The notes beneath the pieces were generated by a model, which searched no databases, had not been told where the DNA came from, and saw nothing but the letters and a program-made list of their open reading frames with translations. The position numbers were made by a program, and so were the translations under genes. Of a stretch of DNA of 15,876 nt, positions 1 through 7,169 are shown piece after piece (the stretch's first letter is position 1; each line of letters opens with the position of its first letter). The DNA comes from Pseudomonadota bacterium (lineage in GTDB: Bacteria; SAR324; XYD2-FULL-50-16; JAHJRI01): positions 1-15,876 of the forward strand of contig JAKSDL010000344.1 in the NCBI GenBank assembly GCA_022360105.1, in the 5' to 3' direction.

Positions 1-125
1 GAGCAGCGAAACTTGCAGCTTCGAACAAGAAACGACGGATCCACCGAATTTTAGGATAAACTTAACTTCGATACGGTCTGACAACGGAGAACCATTTCGA
101 CCTTGGTTCCTAAACTCTCAATATT

Positions 126-1133
126 CTAAACCATCTTATAAATCACCCCACCCCAGGTTAGTCCGGCGCCTAGGCCGATAAACATCACCGTATCACCCGA
201 TTTTACCAGCTTTTGCTCGATCATTTCATCAAAAGCAATGGGGATGGTTGCGGCAGTGGTGTTTCCGTAGCGTTGGATGTTGTTGTACATTTTTTCTTCC
301 GGGATTTTCATGCGGTCTCGAAAGGCTTCATTGATCCTAAGATTAGCCTGGTGTGCCAGAAACATATCGATATCTTCCAACTGCATTCCCGCTTTGTTTA
401 ACAGTTCTTCGGTCACCTTGGGCAATCGGGTGACAGCAAGCTTAAAAACCGTTTTTCCATCCATGAAAGGGAAATGCTCCTGGTTTTCAATAATAGTTTT
501 ATTGATGGGTTGACCTGACTTTCTGGCAGGGAGTCCGACCCTTAGAGCCTGTGAGTGTTTGCCATCTGCATGCAGGACAGAGGTAATAATGCCAATGTTT
601 TCTTCGGTTTCTTTTGCTTCGATGCAGGCAGCTCCAGCTCCATCGGCGAATATCACAGCCGTGTCACGATTAGCTGTAGTGACCTCCAGATAGCGACTCT
701 GAAATTCCGCTCCCACCAAAAGGATTTTATCCGCTTTTTCACTACGAATATAGGCATCACAGATTTCCAGACCGTGCAGGAAGCCCGTGCATTGCTGACG
801 TATATCCAATGCAGGAACACCTTTGGCACCAAGCTTATCCTGCAGAAATGCTCCGGAACCCGGAACATTCACATCCGGGGTCATGGTTGCAAAAACAATC
901 AGGTCCAAATCTTCAGGAGACCAGCCTGCGCGTTCCAAAGCCACCTTTGCCGCCTCACATCCAAGATCCGATGCTCCGACATCTTCACCTTCCTTGACCC
1001 AGTACCTGGCTTCTATCCCGGTTCTCTGGACAATCCATTCATGGGATGTATCCATTAGTTCTGTGAGTTCATGATTGGTAACATGGCGATCTGGTACATA
1101 TCTTCCGGTACTTTTTATTATTGAACGTTTCAT
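126..1133 (-). CDS. fabH: Beta-ketoacyl-ACP synthase III (FabH-like)
   Basis: This 335-residue protein has the size of a KAS III enzyme, which condenses an acyl-CoA starter with malonyl-ACP to begin fatty-acid synthesis in the cytoplasm. The thiolase-fold catalytic triad is visible: Cys115 in QQCTGF, His261 in LAHQANLRI and Asn291 in RYGNTTAA. The N-terminal motif DTSHEWIVQRTGI (28-40) and the C-terminal GLGAGLTWGG (320-329) are FabH hallmarks. The ATG at 1133 gives the normal FabH N-terminus (MKRSIIKSTGRYVPDR); no strong Shine-Dalgarno is seen upstream. It stands alone on the minus strand with no fab or pls neighbour visible, so it may be an extra KAS III copy. OleA-type or secondary-metabolite KAS III enzymes share this fold, and starter specificity (straight or branched) cannot be read from the sequence. 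The family call is firm; the symbol is by homology. Confidence 0.93.
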   Translation of the reverse strand: MKRSIIKSTGRYVPDRHVTNHELTELMDTSHEWIVQRTGIEARYWVKEGEDVGASDLGCEAAKVALERAGWSPEDLDLIVFATMTPDVNVPGSGAFLQDKLGAKGVPALDIRQQCTGFLHGLEICDAYIRSEKADKILLVGAEFQSRYLEVTTANRDTAVIFADGAGAACIEAKETEENIGIITSVLHADGKHSQALRVGLPARKSGQPINKTIIENQEHFPFMDGKTVFKLAVTRLPKVTEELLNKAGMQLEDIDMFLAHQANLRINEAFRDRMKIPEEKMYNNIQRYGNTTAATIPIAFDEMIEQKLVKSGDTVMFIGLGAGLTWGGVIYKMV

Positions 1134-1727
1134 AGTCTAATTGCAGTGTTGACCGGCATCTGTTCGCCTTGTTTTCAGCCAGGAACGTCTAAAAACCGTG
1201 ACTTAACCGGATTTAAATGTTGCGATTGTTGGTAGTGAAAAGGATAGATCAGGTCAGCAGCGATAAGAGTCATCCGTTATGGATAATTGATCAACATTCC
1301 TTCCCTCGATTGTAATCGTTGCCTTCTTGCTGTCCAGGAGAAATAGTAGGAAATCGTGCCTGGGAGGTCAAGAAAAGAAAAAGCGCTCGATTTATACGGC
1401 TCAGTTCATAAAGAAAGTAATTCACGCAGATTTTGCGTCACGGTTGTACATGCTCTCCAGCTTTGAAATTTCGAACATTGTTCAACCGATGAAAAAAAAT
1501 TAGAGGTCAACATTCAGAATAAATAATGACTCTCTTCGCGGCGTGCAATGTTATCCTCTATCCTTTGTTAATACTGCCTTGCAGTAGATTTAAGTAACAA
1601 CAAATTTTGACAATCAGGTAATAACTGTCTAAGACTTCAATCATAGTGAGATTAAACTTCATTGGCAGATACCGCTTTTTTTCTCTGATCATAAACAAGA
1701 ACATTTTTATTTTTAACGAGTTGGAAC
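1134..1727. other. Divergent intergenic region, no gene seen
   Basis: This 594-nt gap separates the minus-strand fabH-like gene from the plus-strand GNAT gene and should hold promoters for both. No coding frame looks protein-like. A TTGACA box at 1607-1612 lies 17 nt before TAAGAC (1630-1635), a weak -35/-10 candidate for the GNAT gene about 90 nt downstream. Small symmetries occur at 1424-1438 (ACGCA, 5-nt loop, TGCGT) and 1473-1483 (GAAC ATT GTTC), the latter enclosed by CGGTTG (1441-1446) and CAACCG (1483-1488). None matches a riboswitch or RNA family that I recognise. The length is generous for a simple divergent promoter, so a small RNA cannot be excluded. Confidence 0.4.
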
Positions 1728-2219
1728 ATGGATTTACCAAAAGGAATGGAAATCAGACAGTCCAAACCCACAGATCATTCCAGGCTTATTGAAGTAATGA
1801 AAGATTGGTGGGGAGGACGTGATCTAACCTATATGCTACCCAGACTTTTTTTAAATCACTTTTACAAAACGTCCTTTGTTATTGAAGAAAATGAAAAGCT
1901 GGTGGCTTTTCTGGTAGGATTTCTTTCACCCGGTGAGCCGGATGAGGGGTATATTCACTTTGCAGGAGTTGACCCTAATCATCATGGAAAGGGAATTGGC
2001 CGTCATTTATACGAGCATTTCTATCGAATCTGCCGTGAACACAATCGAACTATCGTCAAAGCCTGTACTTCTCCGGTAAACAAAGATTCCATCGCCTTTC
2101 ACACCCACATTGGATTTAACATTAAACCGGGCAACGCAGTACTGGAAGGCGTTCAGGTCACTCTTGACTACAACAAACCGGGTGACCCCAAAGTTCTTTT
2201 TATTAAAAACATAGGGTAA
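1728..2219 (+). CDS. GNAT family N-acetyltransferase
   Basis: This 163-residue protein is a single-domain GNAT that would transfer an acetyl group from acetyl-CoA to an unknown amine. Motif A with the acetyl-CoA pyrophosphate loop is clear: AGVDPNHHGKGIGRHLYEHF at residues 79-98, with the (Q/R)xxGxG/A signature present as HHGKGIG. The N-terminal segment DWWGGRDLTYMLPRLFLNHF (26-45) and the C-terminal SPVNKDSIAFHTHIGF (115-130, motif B-like) mark a small acetyltransferase subfamily common in Firmicutes and environmental bacteria. The ATG at 1728 is chosen because it precedes the conserved RQSKPTD strand; an internal ATG at 1746 has AAAGGA too close to serve as a ribosome site. It sits alone between two non-coding gaps, and nothing nearby hints at its substrate. 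Confidence 0.85.
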   Translation: MDLPKGMEIRQSKPTDHSRLIEVMKDWWGGRDLTYMLPRLFLNHFYKTSFVIEENEKLVAFLVGFLSPGEPDEGYIHFAGVDPNHHGKGIGRHLYEHFYRICREHNRTIVKACTSPVNKDSIAFHTHIGFNIKPGNAVLEGVQVTLDYNKPGDPKVLFIKNIG

Positions 2220-2248
2220 TGAGCAATCTAGCCAATGGTAAGGCAGGA

Positions 2249-2320
2249 CGCTTACTTTAAGAAAATTGACAATTGTTAATCGCAAATAAAACAATGTTCG
2301 GAATTTTCTTAAAGTAAGCG
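2249..2320. repeat. 19-bp perfect inverted repeat with 34-bp spacer
   Basis: The arm CGCTTACTTTAAGAAAATT (2249-2267) is exactly reverse-complementary to 2302-2320, with a 34-nt AT-rich spacer (2268-2301). It starts 29 nt after the GNAT stop codon. A stem this long could end transcription or protect the 3' end of the GNAT mRNA, but there is no G+C-rich stem and no U-run, so it is not a classic intrinsic terminator. It also resembles the ends of a tiny decayed MITE. No coding capacity lies between the arms. Confidence 0.8.
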
Positions 2321-2556
2321 CTTATGGGGCTTGCCCCGGAATCTAAACAGGCGTTATTGGCATGCTGGTTTTGGATGCCGGATCAAGTCCCGTAATTAAC
2401 AGAATTTGGAATACAGATCAAACGGTAGGGCGGGGCTACGTCCCCGCCAACAGGCTAATCCCTTGGCGGCCACGTAGGGCCGCCCTACCGTTCGTCAACA
2501 GAATTTATCAAAACTTTACCTTATTTAAGCGCTTATGGGATCAAGTCCGGCATGAC
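2315..2556. repeat. 14-bp direct repeats and GGATCAAGTCC repeats flanking a BIME-like element
   Basis: TAAGCGCTTATGGG occurs at 2315-2328 and again at 2526-2539. Its core TAAGCGCTTA is itself a 10-bp palindrome. GGATCAAGTCC also occurs twice: at 2380-2390, preceded by GGATGCC, and at 2538-2548, followed by GGCATGAC. The two look like complementary halves of the widespread intergenic repeat whose full form is a GCCGGA...TCCGGC hairpin. Together these repeats bracket the double hairpin at 2421-2492. The arrangement suggests successive insertions of small repeat elements into this gap, not a coding remnant. Confidence 0.65.
2421..2492. repeat. BIME-like pair of inverted REP hairpins
   Basis: The outer arms AACGGTAGGGCGG (2421-2433) and its exact reverse complement (2480-2492) enclose two hairpins. 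The first has stem GGCGGGG/CCCCGCC (2429-2435 and 2442-2448) with loop CTACGT. The second has stem GGCGGCC/GGCCGCC (2465-2471 and 2478-2484) with loop ACGTAG, the reverse complement of the first loop. The unit is therefore two diverged copies of one REP-like hairpin placed head to head. It is much more GC-rich than its surroundings. A decayed relative lies at 8715-8864, which supports a dispersed family in this genome. Confidence 0.8.
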
Positions 2557-2641
2557 ATGAAACAACAAACAGCAAACCATTAAAACCTTGTTTCATCCCA
2601 AAATCTAAAATTTATAAATCATCTATTATCTTAAAAATAAT

Positions 2642-3949
2642 ATGCGACTAATCAGACTACTAAAAAGAGATCTTGCCAAAGAATCGACAACATGGGTTAA
2701 AGCCGGCATTATCTCCAAAAGCCAGGCTGAGCAAATCTGCGACCTATACGGAGCCAAGTACGATCAGAATGAAAGCAGCCATGTCGGTTACCATGTGTTG
2801 ATCGCCCTGGGCATTATTTTCATTGGACTTTCCATCATCACCCTTATTGGAGCGAACTGGGATGACATTCCACGGGCAGTGCGAATGGGAGGGCTCATAA
2901 CCTCTACCGGGTTAGTGCAGCTATTTGGATTGTTCCAATACAAAAAAGGCAAATTGAATGCCGCGACTTTTACATTCTTTCTGGGAAACATTCTTTACGG
3001 AGCTTCCATAATCCTCATTGCCCAGATCTACCATTTGGGAGAACACATGCCAGATGGGATTTTCTGGTGGGCAATGGGTTCGCTGCCCATTGCACTGCTA
3101 ATTGGAAGTTCCTGGCTGACATTGTTCAGTTCTCTTTTGGCTTTAACCTGGTTTTTTCTGGAATCCAATATGGGATTTTATCCGTCAGTGTTCCCGTTGT
3201 TTTTCATCTCGGCTCTTTATCTGTTAATCAAAAACAAGCAAAATGTCCTGCTTTTTCTGGTAACGATCGGAAATATTGGCATTTGGTTAAATTATTCCCT
3301 GGCATTTTTGTGGCGCGATACCCGTTTGTTGGATTTTCATCCTGAACATGTGTTTGTCAGCACAGCCCTGTTTATCTTTATCTACGGGTTAAGTCACTTT
3401 CTATATGGCCTTCAAAATGTGAAAGCAAAGGATTATGGTTCGCTGCTTGCCGTTTGGAGTTTGAGATTCGGACTTGTATTTATGCTGGTGATGAGTTTTG
3501 AAGATCCCTGGAGAGAACTGATCAATGCTGACTGGAATCATTTGATTTCATCCAGTTTGATTGTTTTAACATTAATTGCAGGTTCAATTGCCCTGGTTAT
3601 CAGATCATACCGGGTTCAACCCCTGTTGGCGATATTGGGACTTTTTGCTGTTTCATTTATGGGCGTTGTTTTTCTGCAGTGGGAGTATCAACTCCGGTTT
3701 CTTCAAGTCCTTTTCAATCTTGCCCTGGTTGGAATGGGAATCTGGCTGATAGTCAGGGGTATTCACAGCGGTATATCTCATTATTTTTATCTCGGCGTTT
3801 CAACGGTACTCGCAACAGCCTTCCTGCGCTATATTGATCTGATCGGCAATTACATTGGGGGTGCTGTTTTGTTTGCATTCTTCGCGATGATACTTTTGGG
3901 TGCAGCTAAGTATTGGAAAAGACATTTGAATTCGGAGACAGCACTATGA
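2642..3949 (+). CDS. DUF2157 domain polytopic membrane protein
   Basis: This is a 435-residue integral membrane protein of unknown function. A soluble N-terminus (1-48) contains a predicted helical segment (WVKAGIISKSQAEQICDLYG), followed by roughly a dozen hydrophobic segments from about residue 50 to 422 and a short basic tail. DUF2157 hallmarks are visible: GANWDDIP (70-77) after the first membrane span and IAQIYHLG (126-133) in the third. The start at 2642 has no Shine-Dalgarno sequence, but it gives the expected short cytoplasmic N-terminus. The stop codon overlaps the ATG of the next gene (ATGA), so the two are almost certainly co-translated. DUF2157 and GDYXXLXY proteins are often neighbours, which implies a joint membrane role, but no activity is established to my knowledge. 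Confidence 0.87.
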   Translation: MRLIRLLKRDLAKESTTWVKAGIISKSQAEQICDLYGAKYDQNESSHVGYHVLIALGIIFIGLSIITLIGANWDDIPRAVRMGGLITSTGLVQLFGLFQYKKGKLNAATFTFFLGNILYGASIILIAQIYHLGEHMPDGIFWWAMGSLPIALLIGSSWLTLFSSLLALTWFFLESNMGFYPSVFPLFFISALYLLIKNKQNVLLFLVTIGNIGIWLNYSLAFLWRDTRLLDFHPEHVFVSTALFIFIYGLSHFLYGLQNVKAKDYGSLLAVWSLRFGLVFMLVMSFEDPWRELINADWNHLISSSLIVLTLIAGSIALVIRSYRVQPLLAILGLFAVSFMGVVFLQWEYQLRFLQVLFNLALVGMGIWLIVRGIHSGISHYFYLGVSTVLATAFLRYIDLIGNYIGGAVLFAFFAMILLGAAKYWKRHLNSETAL

Positions 3950-4473
3950 AAAAAAATATAATTGTGATTGGAATTGCCATCGCTGTGTTTTTTCAAATCA
4001 GCGTGCTCGTTGGAGAGTATGTAAGCGCGTCCGTCCCTTTATGGTTCGGCAGGGAAATAAGACTTAAGACAATACCGGTAGATCCGCGCTCCATGTTTCG
4101 AGGTAACTATGCTTTATTAAATTATGATATCTCAAGAATCGATGAGAAGAAATTCCCTGGTTATGAAGATTTGCGAAACGGGGAAATTGTTTATATTCAC
4201 CTGGTACCTGTCGAAAATGGGCTATATGGTTTTGAGAAAGTATCTCTGGCATCACCTGAAAGCGGGGTCTTTATTCGCGGCAGAATCCAAAACCGTCGGT
4301 GGGAAGAGGACAGAACCTATTTTCGAATCAAATATGGCATTGAAGCCTATTTTGCGCCAAAAGAAAAAGCGCTGGCACTGGAAAAAGATCTGGCTGAAGG
4401 AGGAATTGCCGTAATTCTTATATCAGATTCAGGAAAGGCCGCCTTAAAGGAGGTTGTGCCTAACTTAAGATAG
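3946..4473 (+). CDS. GDYXXLXY domain protein
   Basis: This 175-residue protein has one N-terminal signal-anchor-like hydrophobic stretch (residues 4-22) and an extracytoplasmic beta-rich domain. The family motif is at 53-60, here GNYALLNY after DPRSMFR, so the Asp of G-D-Y is replaced by Asn. A second conserved feature, YGIEAYFAPKEKALALE (130-146), is also present. The ATG at 3946 is preferred over the in-frame upstream start at 3913: it overlaps the DUF2157 stop by 4 nt, has GGAG at 3934-3937 at workable spacing, and gives a clean MKKN-plus-hydrophobic N-terminus. The product probably works with the DUF2157 protein at the membrane; the biochemical role is unknown. Confidence 0.85.
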   Translation: MKKNIIVIGIAIAVFFQISVLVGEYVSASVPLWFGREIRLKTIPVDPRSMFRGNYALLNYDISRIDEKKFPGYEDLRNGEIVYIHLVPVENGLYGFEKVSLASPESGVFIRGRIQNRRWEEDRTYFRIKYGIEAYFAPKEKALALEKDLAEGGIAVILISDSGKAALKEVVPNLR

Positions 4474-4606
4474 ATATATTCGGCAAGCGACGTATAAGCG
4501 TTGCACTAACTTTTCAACTAGACTGCAAGAACTAACTTCTTCCAAGTCCTTTAAAATAAGCAGTTAAAGAATAACACCAGTCATTAAATTAAAAACAAAT
4601 AACTTC

Positions 4607-4662
4607 TTGACATCTTATCATCAGCAATTTAAGTTTTGTTCAGAGATTGAATCTAATTCAAT
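4607..4662 (+). promoter_or_regulatory. Candidate tetR promoter with palindromic operator
   Basis: In the 233-nt gap before the TetR gene, TTGACA (4607-4612) lies 17 nt before TAAGTT (4630-4635); the -35 box is perfect and the -10 box is poor. Just downstream is a perfect palindrome, ATTGAAT CTA ATTCAAT (4646-4662), of the size and symmetry expected for a TetR-family operator. Its position would block transcription starting near 4640, consistent with autorepression. The half-site ATTGAAT recurs at 5425-5431, between tetR and the carboxylase gene. AT-rich sequence makes chance palindromes likely, so this stays tentative. Confidence 0.4.
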
Positions 4663-4706
4663 AAAATATTTCAGTTCAACTTTTAAGTCCTCTTTTAGAA
4701 AGTTAC

Positions 4707-5417
4707 ATGTTTTTTGAAATGGGGATTTGGAAACATCAAAGAAAAGAAAGAATGGGCAAAGCATTAGCAAAAAGCGACGGTGAAGTTTTATCTCGAAGTG
4801 CATTACGCAGGCAACGCGAGAGGGAAGAACGATATCAGACAATCTTAAATGCTGCTGAATCCCTGTTTGTAAAAGAGGGGTATCACCAGACAAGTATTAA
4901 TAAAATAGCCGATCTGGCTGAAGTATCGGTGGGGACTGTCTACTTTTATTTTAAAAACAAGGAAGATCTGCTGATTCAGCTGTTGGATGGGATCACTTAC
5001 CTGTTTCGTTCCAGAATTGGTGCAGAGTTTAAGAATGCGGATTCGACCCTGGAAGGTTTTATGAATGCAGGCCACATGTTCTTTGATGAGTTTTGCCATA
5101 AATATCCAGAAAAAGTGGCCATTATGTACCGGGAGTCTATCGGACAAAGCCCCCTGGTCGATGAACATCGAAGAAAACTGCACGATAACTTCATCAAGGA
5201 TATCAGTGGTGCATTACAACGGATGAGCGAAAATATGGGGTTCAGCTTTCCCAGTCCCGTTTCCATTGAAGTTATTGCAGTCAGTATCATGGGGATTTAC
5301 CAAAGTATTGCTTCGCATTACCTGGTTTCCCGTGAAAAATCAAAAAACCTGGATCAGATAGGAAAGGATGCCGTTGCTTATCTGATCGGTGGAATTAAAG
5401 ATATGTGTGGAATCTAA
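4707..5417 (+). CDS. TetR/AcrR family transcriptional regulator
   Basis: This is a 236-residue repressor-type regulator. The N-terminal helix (ERYQTILNAAESLFVKEGYH, 41-60) and helix-turn-helix (TSINKIADLAEVSVGTVYFY, 62-81, followed by FKNKEDLL) are canonical TetR. The C-terminal 130 residues form a diverged ligand-binding domain. The start is uncertain: ATG at 4707 gives 236 residues, while ATG at 4752 (MGKALAKSD) gives 221, closer to a usual TetR length; neither has a strong ribosome site. It lies 96 nt upstream of, and in the same direction as, the carboxylase genes. This matches the position of TetR-type regulators such as AtuR in terpene-degradation clusters. By inference its ligand is an acyl-CoA of the pathway. 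Candidate operators are at 4646-4662, 5454-5465 and 5474-5489. Confidence 0.88.
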   Translation: MFFEMGIWKHQRKERMGKALAKSDGEVLSRSALRRQREREERYQTILNAAESLFVKEGYHQTSINKIADLAEVSVGTVYFYFKNKEDLLIQLLDGITYLFRSRIGAEFKNADSTLEGFMNAGHMFFDEFCHKYPEKVAIMYRESIGQSPLVDEHRRKLHDNFIKDISGALQRMSENMGFSFPSPVSIEVIAVSIMGIYQSIASHYLVSREKSKNLDQIGKDAVAYLIGGIKDMCGI

Positions 5418-5453
5418 CACGCGAATTGAATGATCATTTTGTTTAATCATCAT

Positions 5454-5489
5454 TATTCCGGAATATAACTTCTTACAGCAAACACTGTA
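5454..5489. promoter_or_regulatory. Candidate operators between tetR and carboxylase genes
   Basis: The 96-nt gap contains a perfect 12-bp palindrome TATTCCGGAATA (5454-5465) and an interrupted one, TACAG-N6-CTGTA (5474-5489), 25 nt before the carboxylase ATG. A 10-bp palindrome AATGATCATT (5429-5438) lies just upstream, overlapping a copy of ATTGAAT. Such symmetry in front of the first structural gene fits binding by the adjacent TetR protein. No good -35/-10 pair is obvious, so the carboxylase may be read through from the tetR promoter. Confidence 0.3.
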
Positions 5490-5513
5490 GGACTGATAAC
5501 AAAGTGGATTCTT

Positions 5514-7130
5514 ATGGACGTTATTGAAACAAAGATCGATAAAAACTCGGATCAGTACAAGAAAAACTACGAAGATATGACAGCTTTGGTAGAGGATCTT
5601 CAATCCGAGCTGAAAAGGGCCGCTGAGGAACGATCGGAAAAGGCGATAGCCAGGGAAAAGGAATCGGGCAAACTTCCGGCAAAAAAGAAGCTGGAATTGT
5701 TATTGGACAAAAACACGCCATTTTTAGAGATTGCTCCCTTGGCGGCCAAGGATTTATACGATGGAAAGATCCATCGGGCAGGATATCTCTCAGGGATTGG
5801 CATTGTGGAAGGCAGGGAAGTCGGTATTTCCATTAACGATGCCACTATTAAGGGTGGTTCCATGTATCCGCTGAGCGTGCAAAAGGGATTGCGCATGCAG
5901 GCGGTATGCATGGAAAACCGTCTCCCATCCATCAACCTGATCGATTCGGCTGGCGCCTATTTGCCCTTGCAATCCGAGATTTTCCCCGATTTATGGGACG
6001 GAGGCCGTGTTTTTTACAACCAGGCCATGATGTCCAAAATGGGAATACCACAAATCGCCGCCGTCATGGGAATGTGCACAGCCGGCGGGGCCTATGGTGT
6101 AGCCATGTGCGATGAGATCGTTCACGTCAAAGGACATGGTGCTATCTTCCTGGGTGGTCCGCCACTTGTGAAAGCTGCTACCGGTGAGGAAGTGACTGCT
6201 GACGAGCTGGGTGGCCCCAACCTGCATTGTATGGAATCCGGTGTATCAGACTATATTGCAGAAGATGATGAAGATGCCATCCGGACCATCCGCAAAATCG
6301 TTAAAAATCTCCCGGCTCCGGACAAATATAAACTGACGATGAAGGAGCCAAAGCCTCCGATTTACGATCCAAAGGAGCTGTATGGGATTGTCAGTCCCGA
6401 TTTAAGCAAGCCGTTTGATATCCGGGAAGTGATTGCCCGCATTGTGGATGGCAGTGAATTTTTGGAGTTTAAGGAGTTGTACGGGACTACCATGGTTTGC
6501 GGCTGGGCTAATATACACGGATACCCGGTAGGAATCCTTGGTAACAACGGGGTCCTCTTTTCAGACAGCGCTTTAAAAGCCACGCAGTTCATTCAAATCT
6601 GCGACAAACGCAAAATCCCACTGCTTTTCCTGCAAAACATAACCGGCTTTATTATTGGTAAGGCCTACGAACAAGGCGGCATTACCAAGAACGGTCACAA
6701 GCTTGTAAATGCCGTGTCTACCGCTTCTGTGCCTAAATTCACCACCATTGTAGGTGCCTCGTTTGGTGCCGGAAATTACGCTATGTGCGGACGAGCCTAT
6801 TCCCCTCGCTTTCTCTGGATGTGGCCAAATGCACAAATCGGTGTGATGGGAGGAGAACAGGCAGCAGGTGTTTTAGTCTCCATTACCAATGATCAAAATG
6901 CACGACTGGGTAAACCACCATTGACAGCCGAAGAAGTGGATTTCATCAAACAACCGGTGATGGAAAACGCCAAGAAAGAAGGCAACGCTTACTATAGCAC
7001 CGCCCAAATGTGGGATGACGGCATCATTGATCCAGCCAAAACCAGGGATACCTTGGGATTGGGAATTTCGGCAGCCTTGAATGCTCCTGTCAGAGATGAT
7101 GAATACGGGCATGGAATTTTCCGAATGTAA
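5514..7130 (+). CDS. Acyl-CoA carboxylase beta subunit (MCC/GCC-type carboxyltransferase)
   Basis: This 538-residue protein is the carboxyltransferase beta subunit of a biotin-dependent acyl-CoA carboxylase, moving CO2 from carboxybiotin to the gamma carbon of a beta-methyl enoyl-CoA. The methylcrotonyl/geranyl-CoA carboxylase signature is strong: IDSAGAYLPLQSEIFPD (143-159), MGMCTAGGAYG (185-195), FLGGPPLVKAATGE (212-225), QNITGFIIG (374-382) and GASFGAGNYAMCGRAYSPRF (414-433), followed by MWPNAQIGVMGGEQAAGVL. The length matches LiuB and AtuC (about 535-540). An N-terminal helix (about 10-52) is typical of the family. It heads the structural genes and is 39 nt upstream of the biotin carboxylase gene. 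A propionyl-CoA carboxylase beta role is unlikely, because those lack the AGNYAMCGRAYSPRFLW block. The choice between 3-methylcrotonyl-CoA and a longer isoprenoid substrate is open. Confidence 0.93.
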   Translation: MDVIETKIDKNSDQYKKNYEDMTALVEDLQSELKRAAEERSEKAIAREKESGKLPAKKKLELLLDKNTPFLEIAPLAAKDLYDGKIHRAGYLSGIGIVEGREVGISINDATIKGGSMYPLSVQKGLRMQAVCMENRLPSINLIDSAGAYLPLQSEIFPDLWDGGRVFYNQAMMSKMGIPQIAAVMGMCTAGGAYGVAMCDEIVHVKGHGAIFLGGPPLVKAATGEEVTADELGGPNLHCMESGVSDYIAEDDEDAIRTIRKIVKNLPAPDKYKLTMKEPKPPIYDPKELYGIVSPDLSKPFDIREVIARIVDGSEFLEFKELYGTTMVCGWANIHGYPVGILGNNGVLFSDSALKATQFIQICDKRKIPLLFLQNITGFIIGKAYEQGGITKNGHKLVNAVSTASVPKFTTIVGASFGAGNYAMCGRAYSPRFLWMWPNAQIGVMGGEQAAGVLVSITNDQNARLGKPPLTAEEVDFIKQPVMENAKKEGNAYYSTAQMWDDGIIDPAKTRDTLGLGISAALNAPVRDDEYGHGIFRM

Positions 7131-7169
7131 CAATAACTCATTGCTTATTTAACCAGATAAGGACGGATC

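Noticed and set aside
1..125. Possible end of a gene at the left edge
   Set aside because: All three plus frames are open at the edge (stops at 52-54, 57-59 and about 176), and none gives a recognisable protein; there is too little sequence to call a partial gene.
555..1058. 167-codon plus-strand open frame opposite the fabH-like gene
   Set aside because: It lies wholly antisense to a clear KAS III gene, and its translation is Cys/Phe-rich without any domain pattern.
1558..1740. Minus-strand 60-codon open frame in the divergent gap
   Set aside because: Low-complexity translation, no ribosome site, overlaps the GNAT start, no recognisable motif.
2249..2556. CRISPR array
   Set aside because: The repeats are inverted or only duplicated once, with unequal spacing; there is no series of equal direct repeats with spacers and no cas gene.
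2362..2583. 73-codon open frame in the gap before the DUF2157 gene
   Set aside because: It is made almost entirely of the repeat and BIME-like sequence; the apparent protein is a translation of hairpins.
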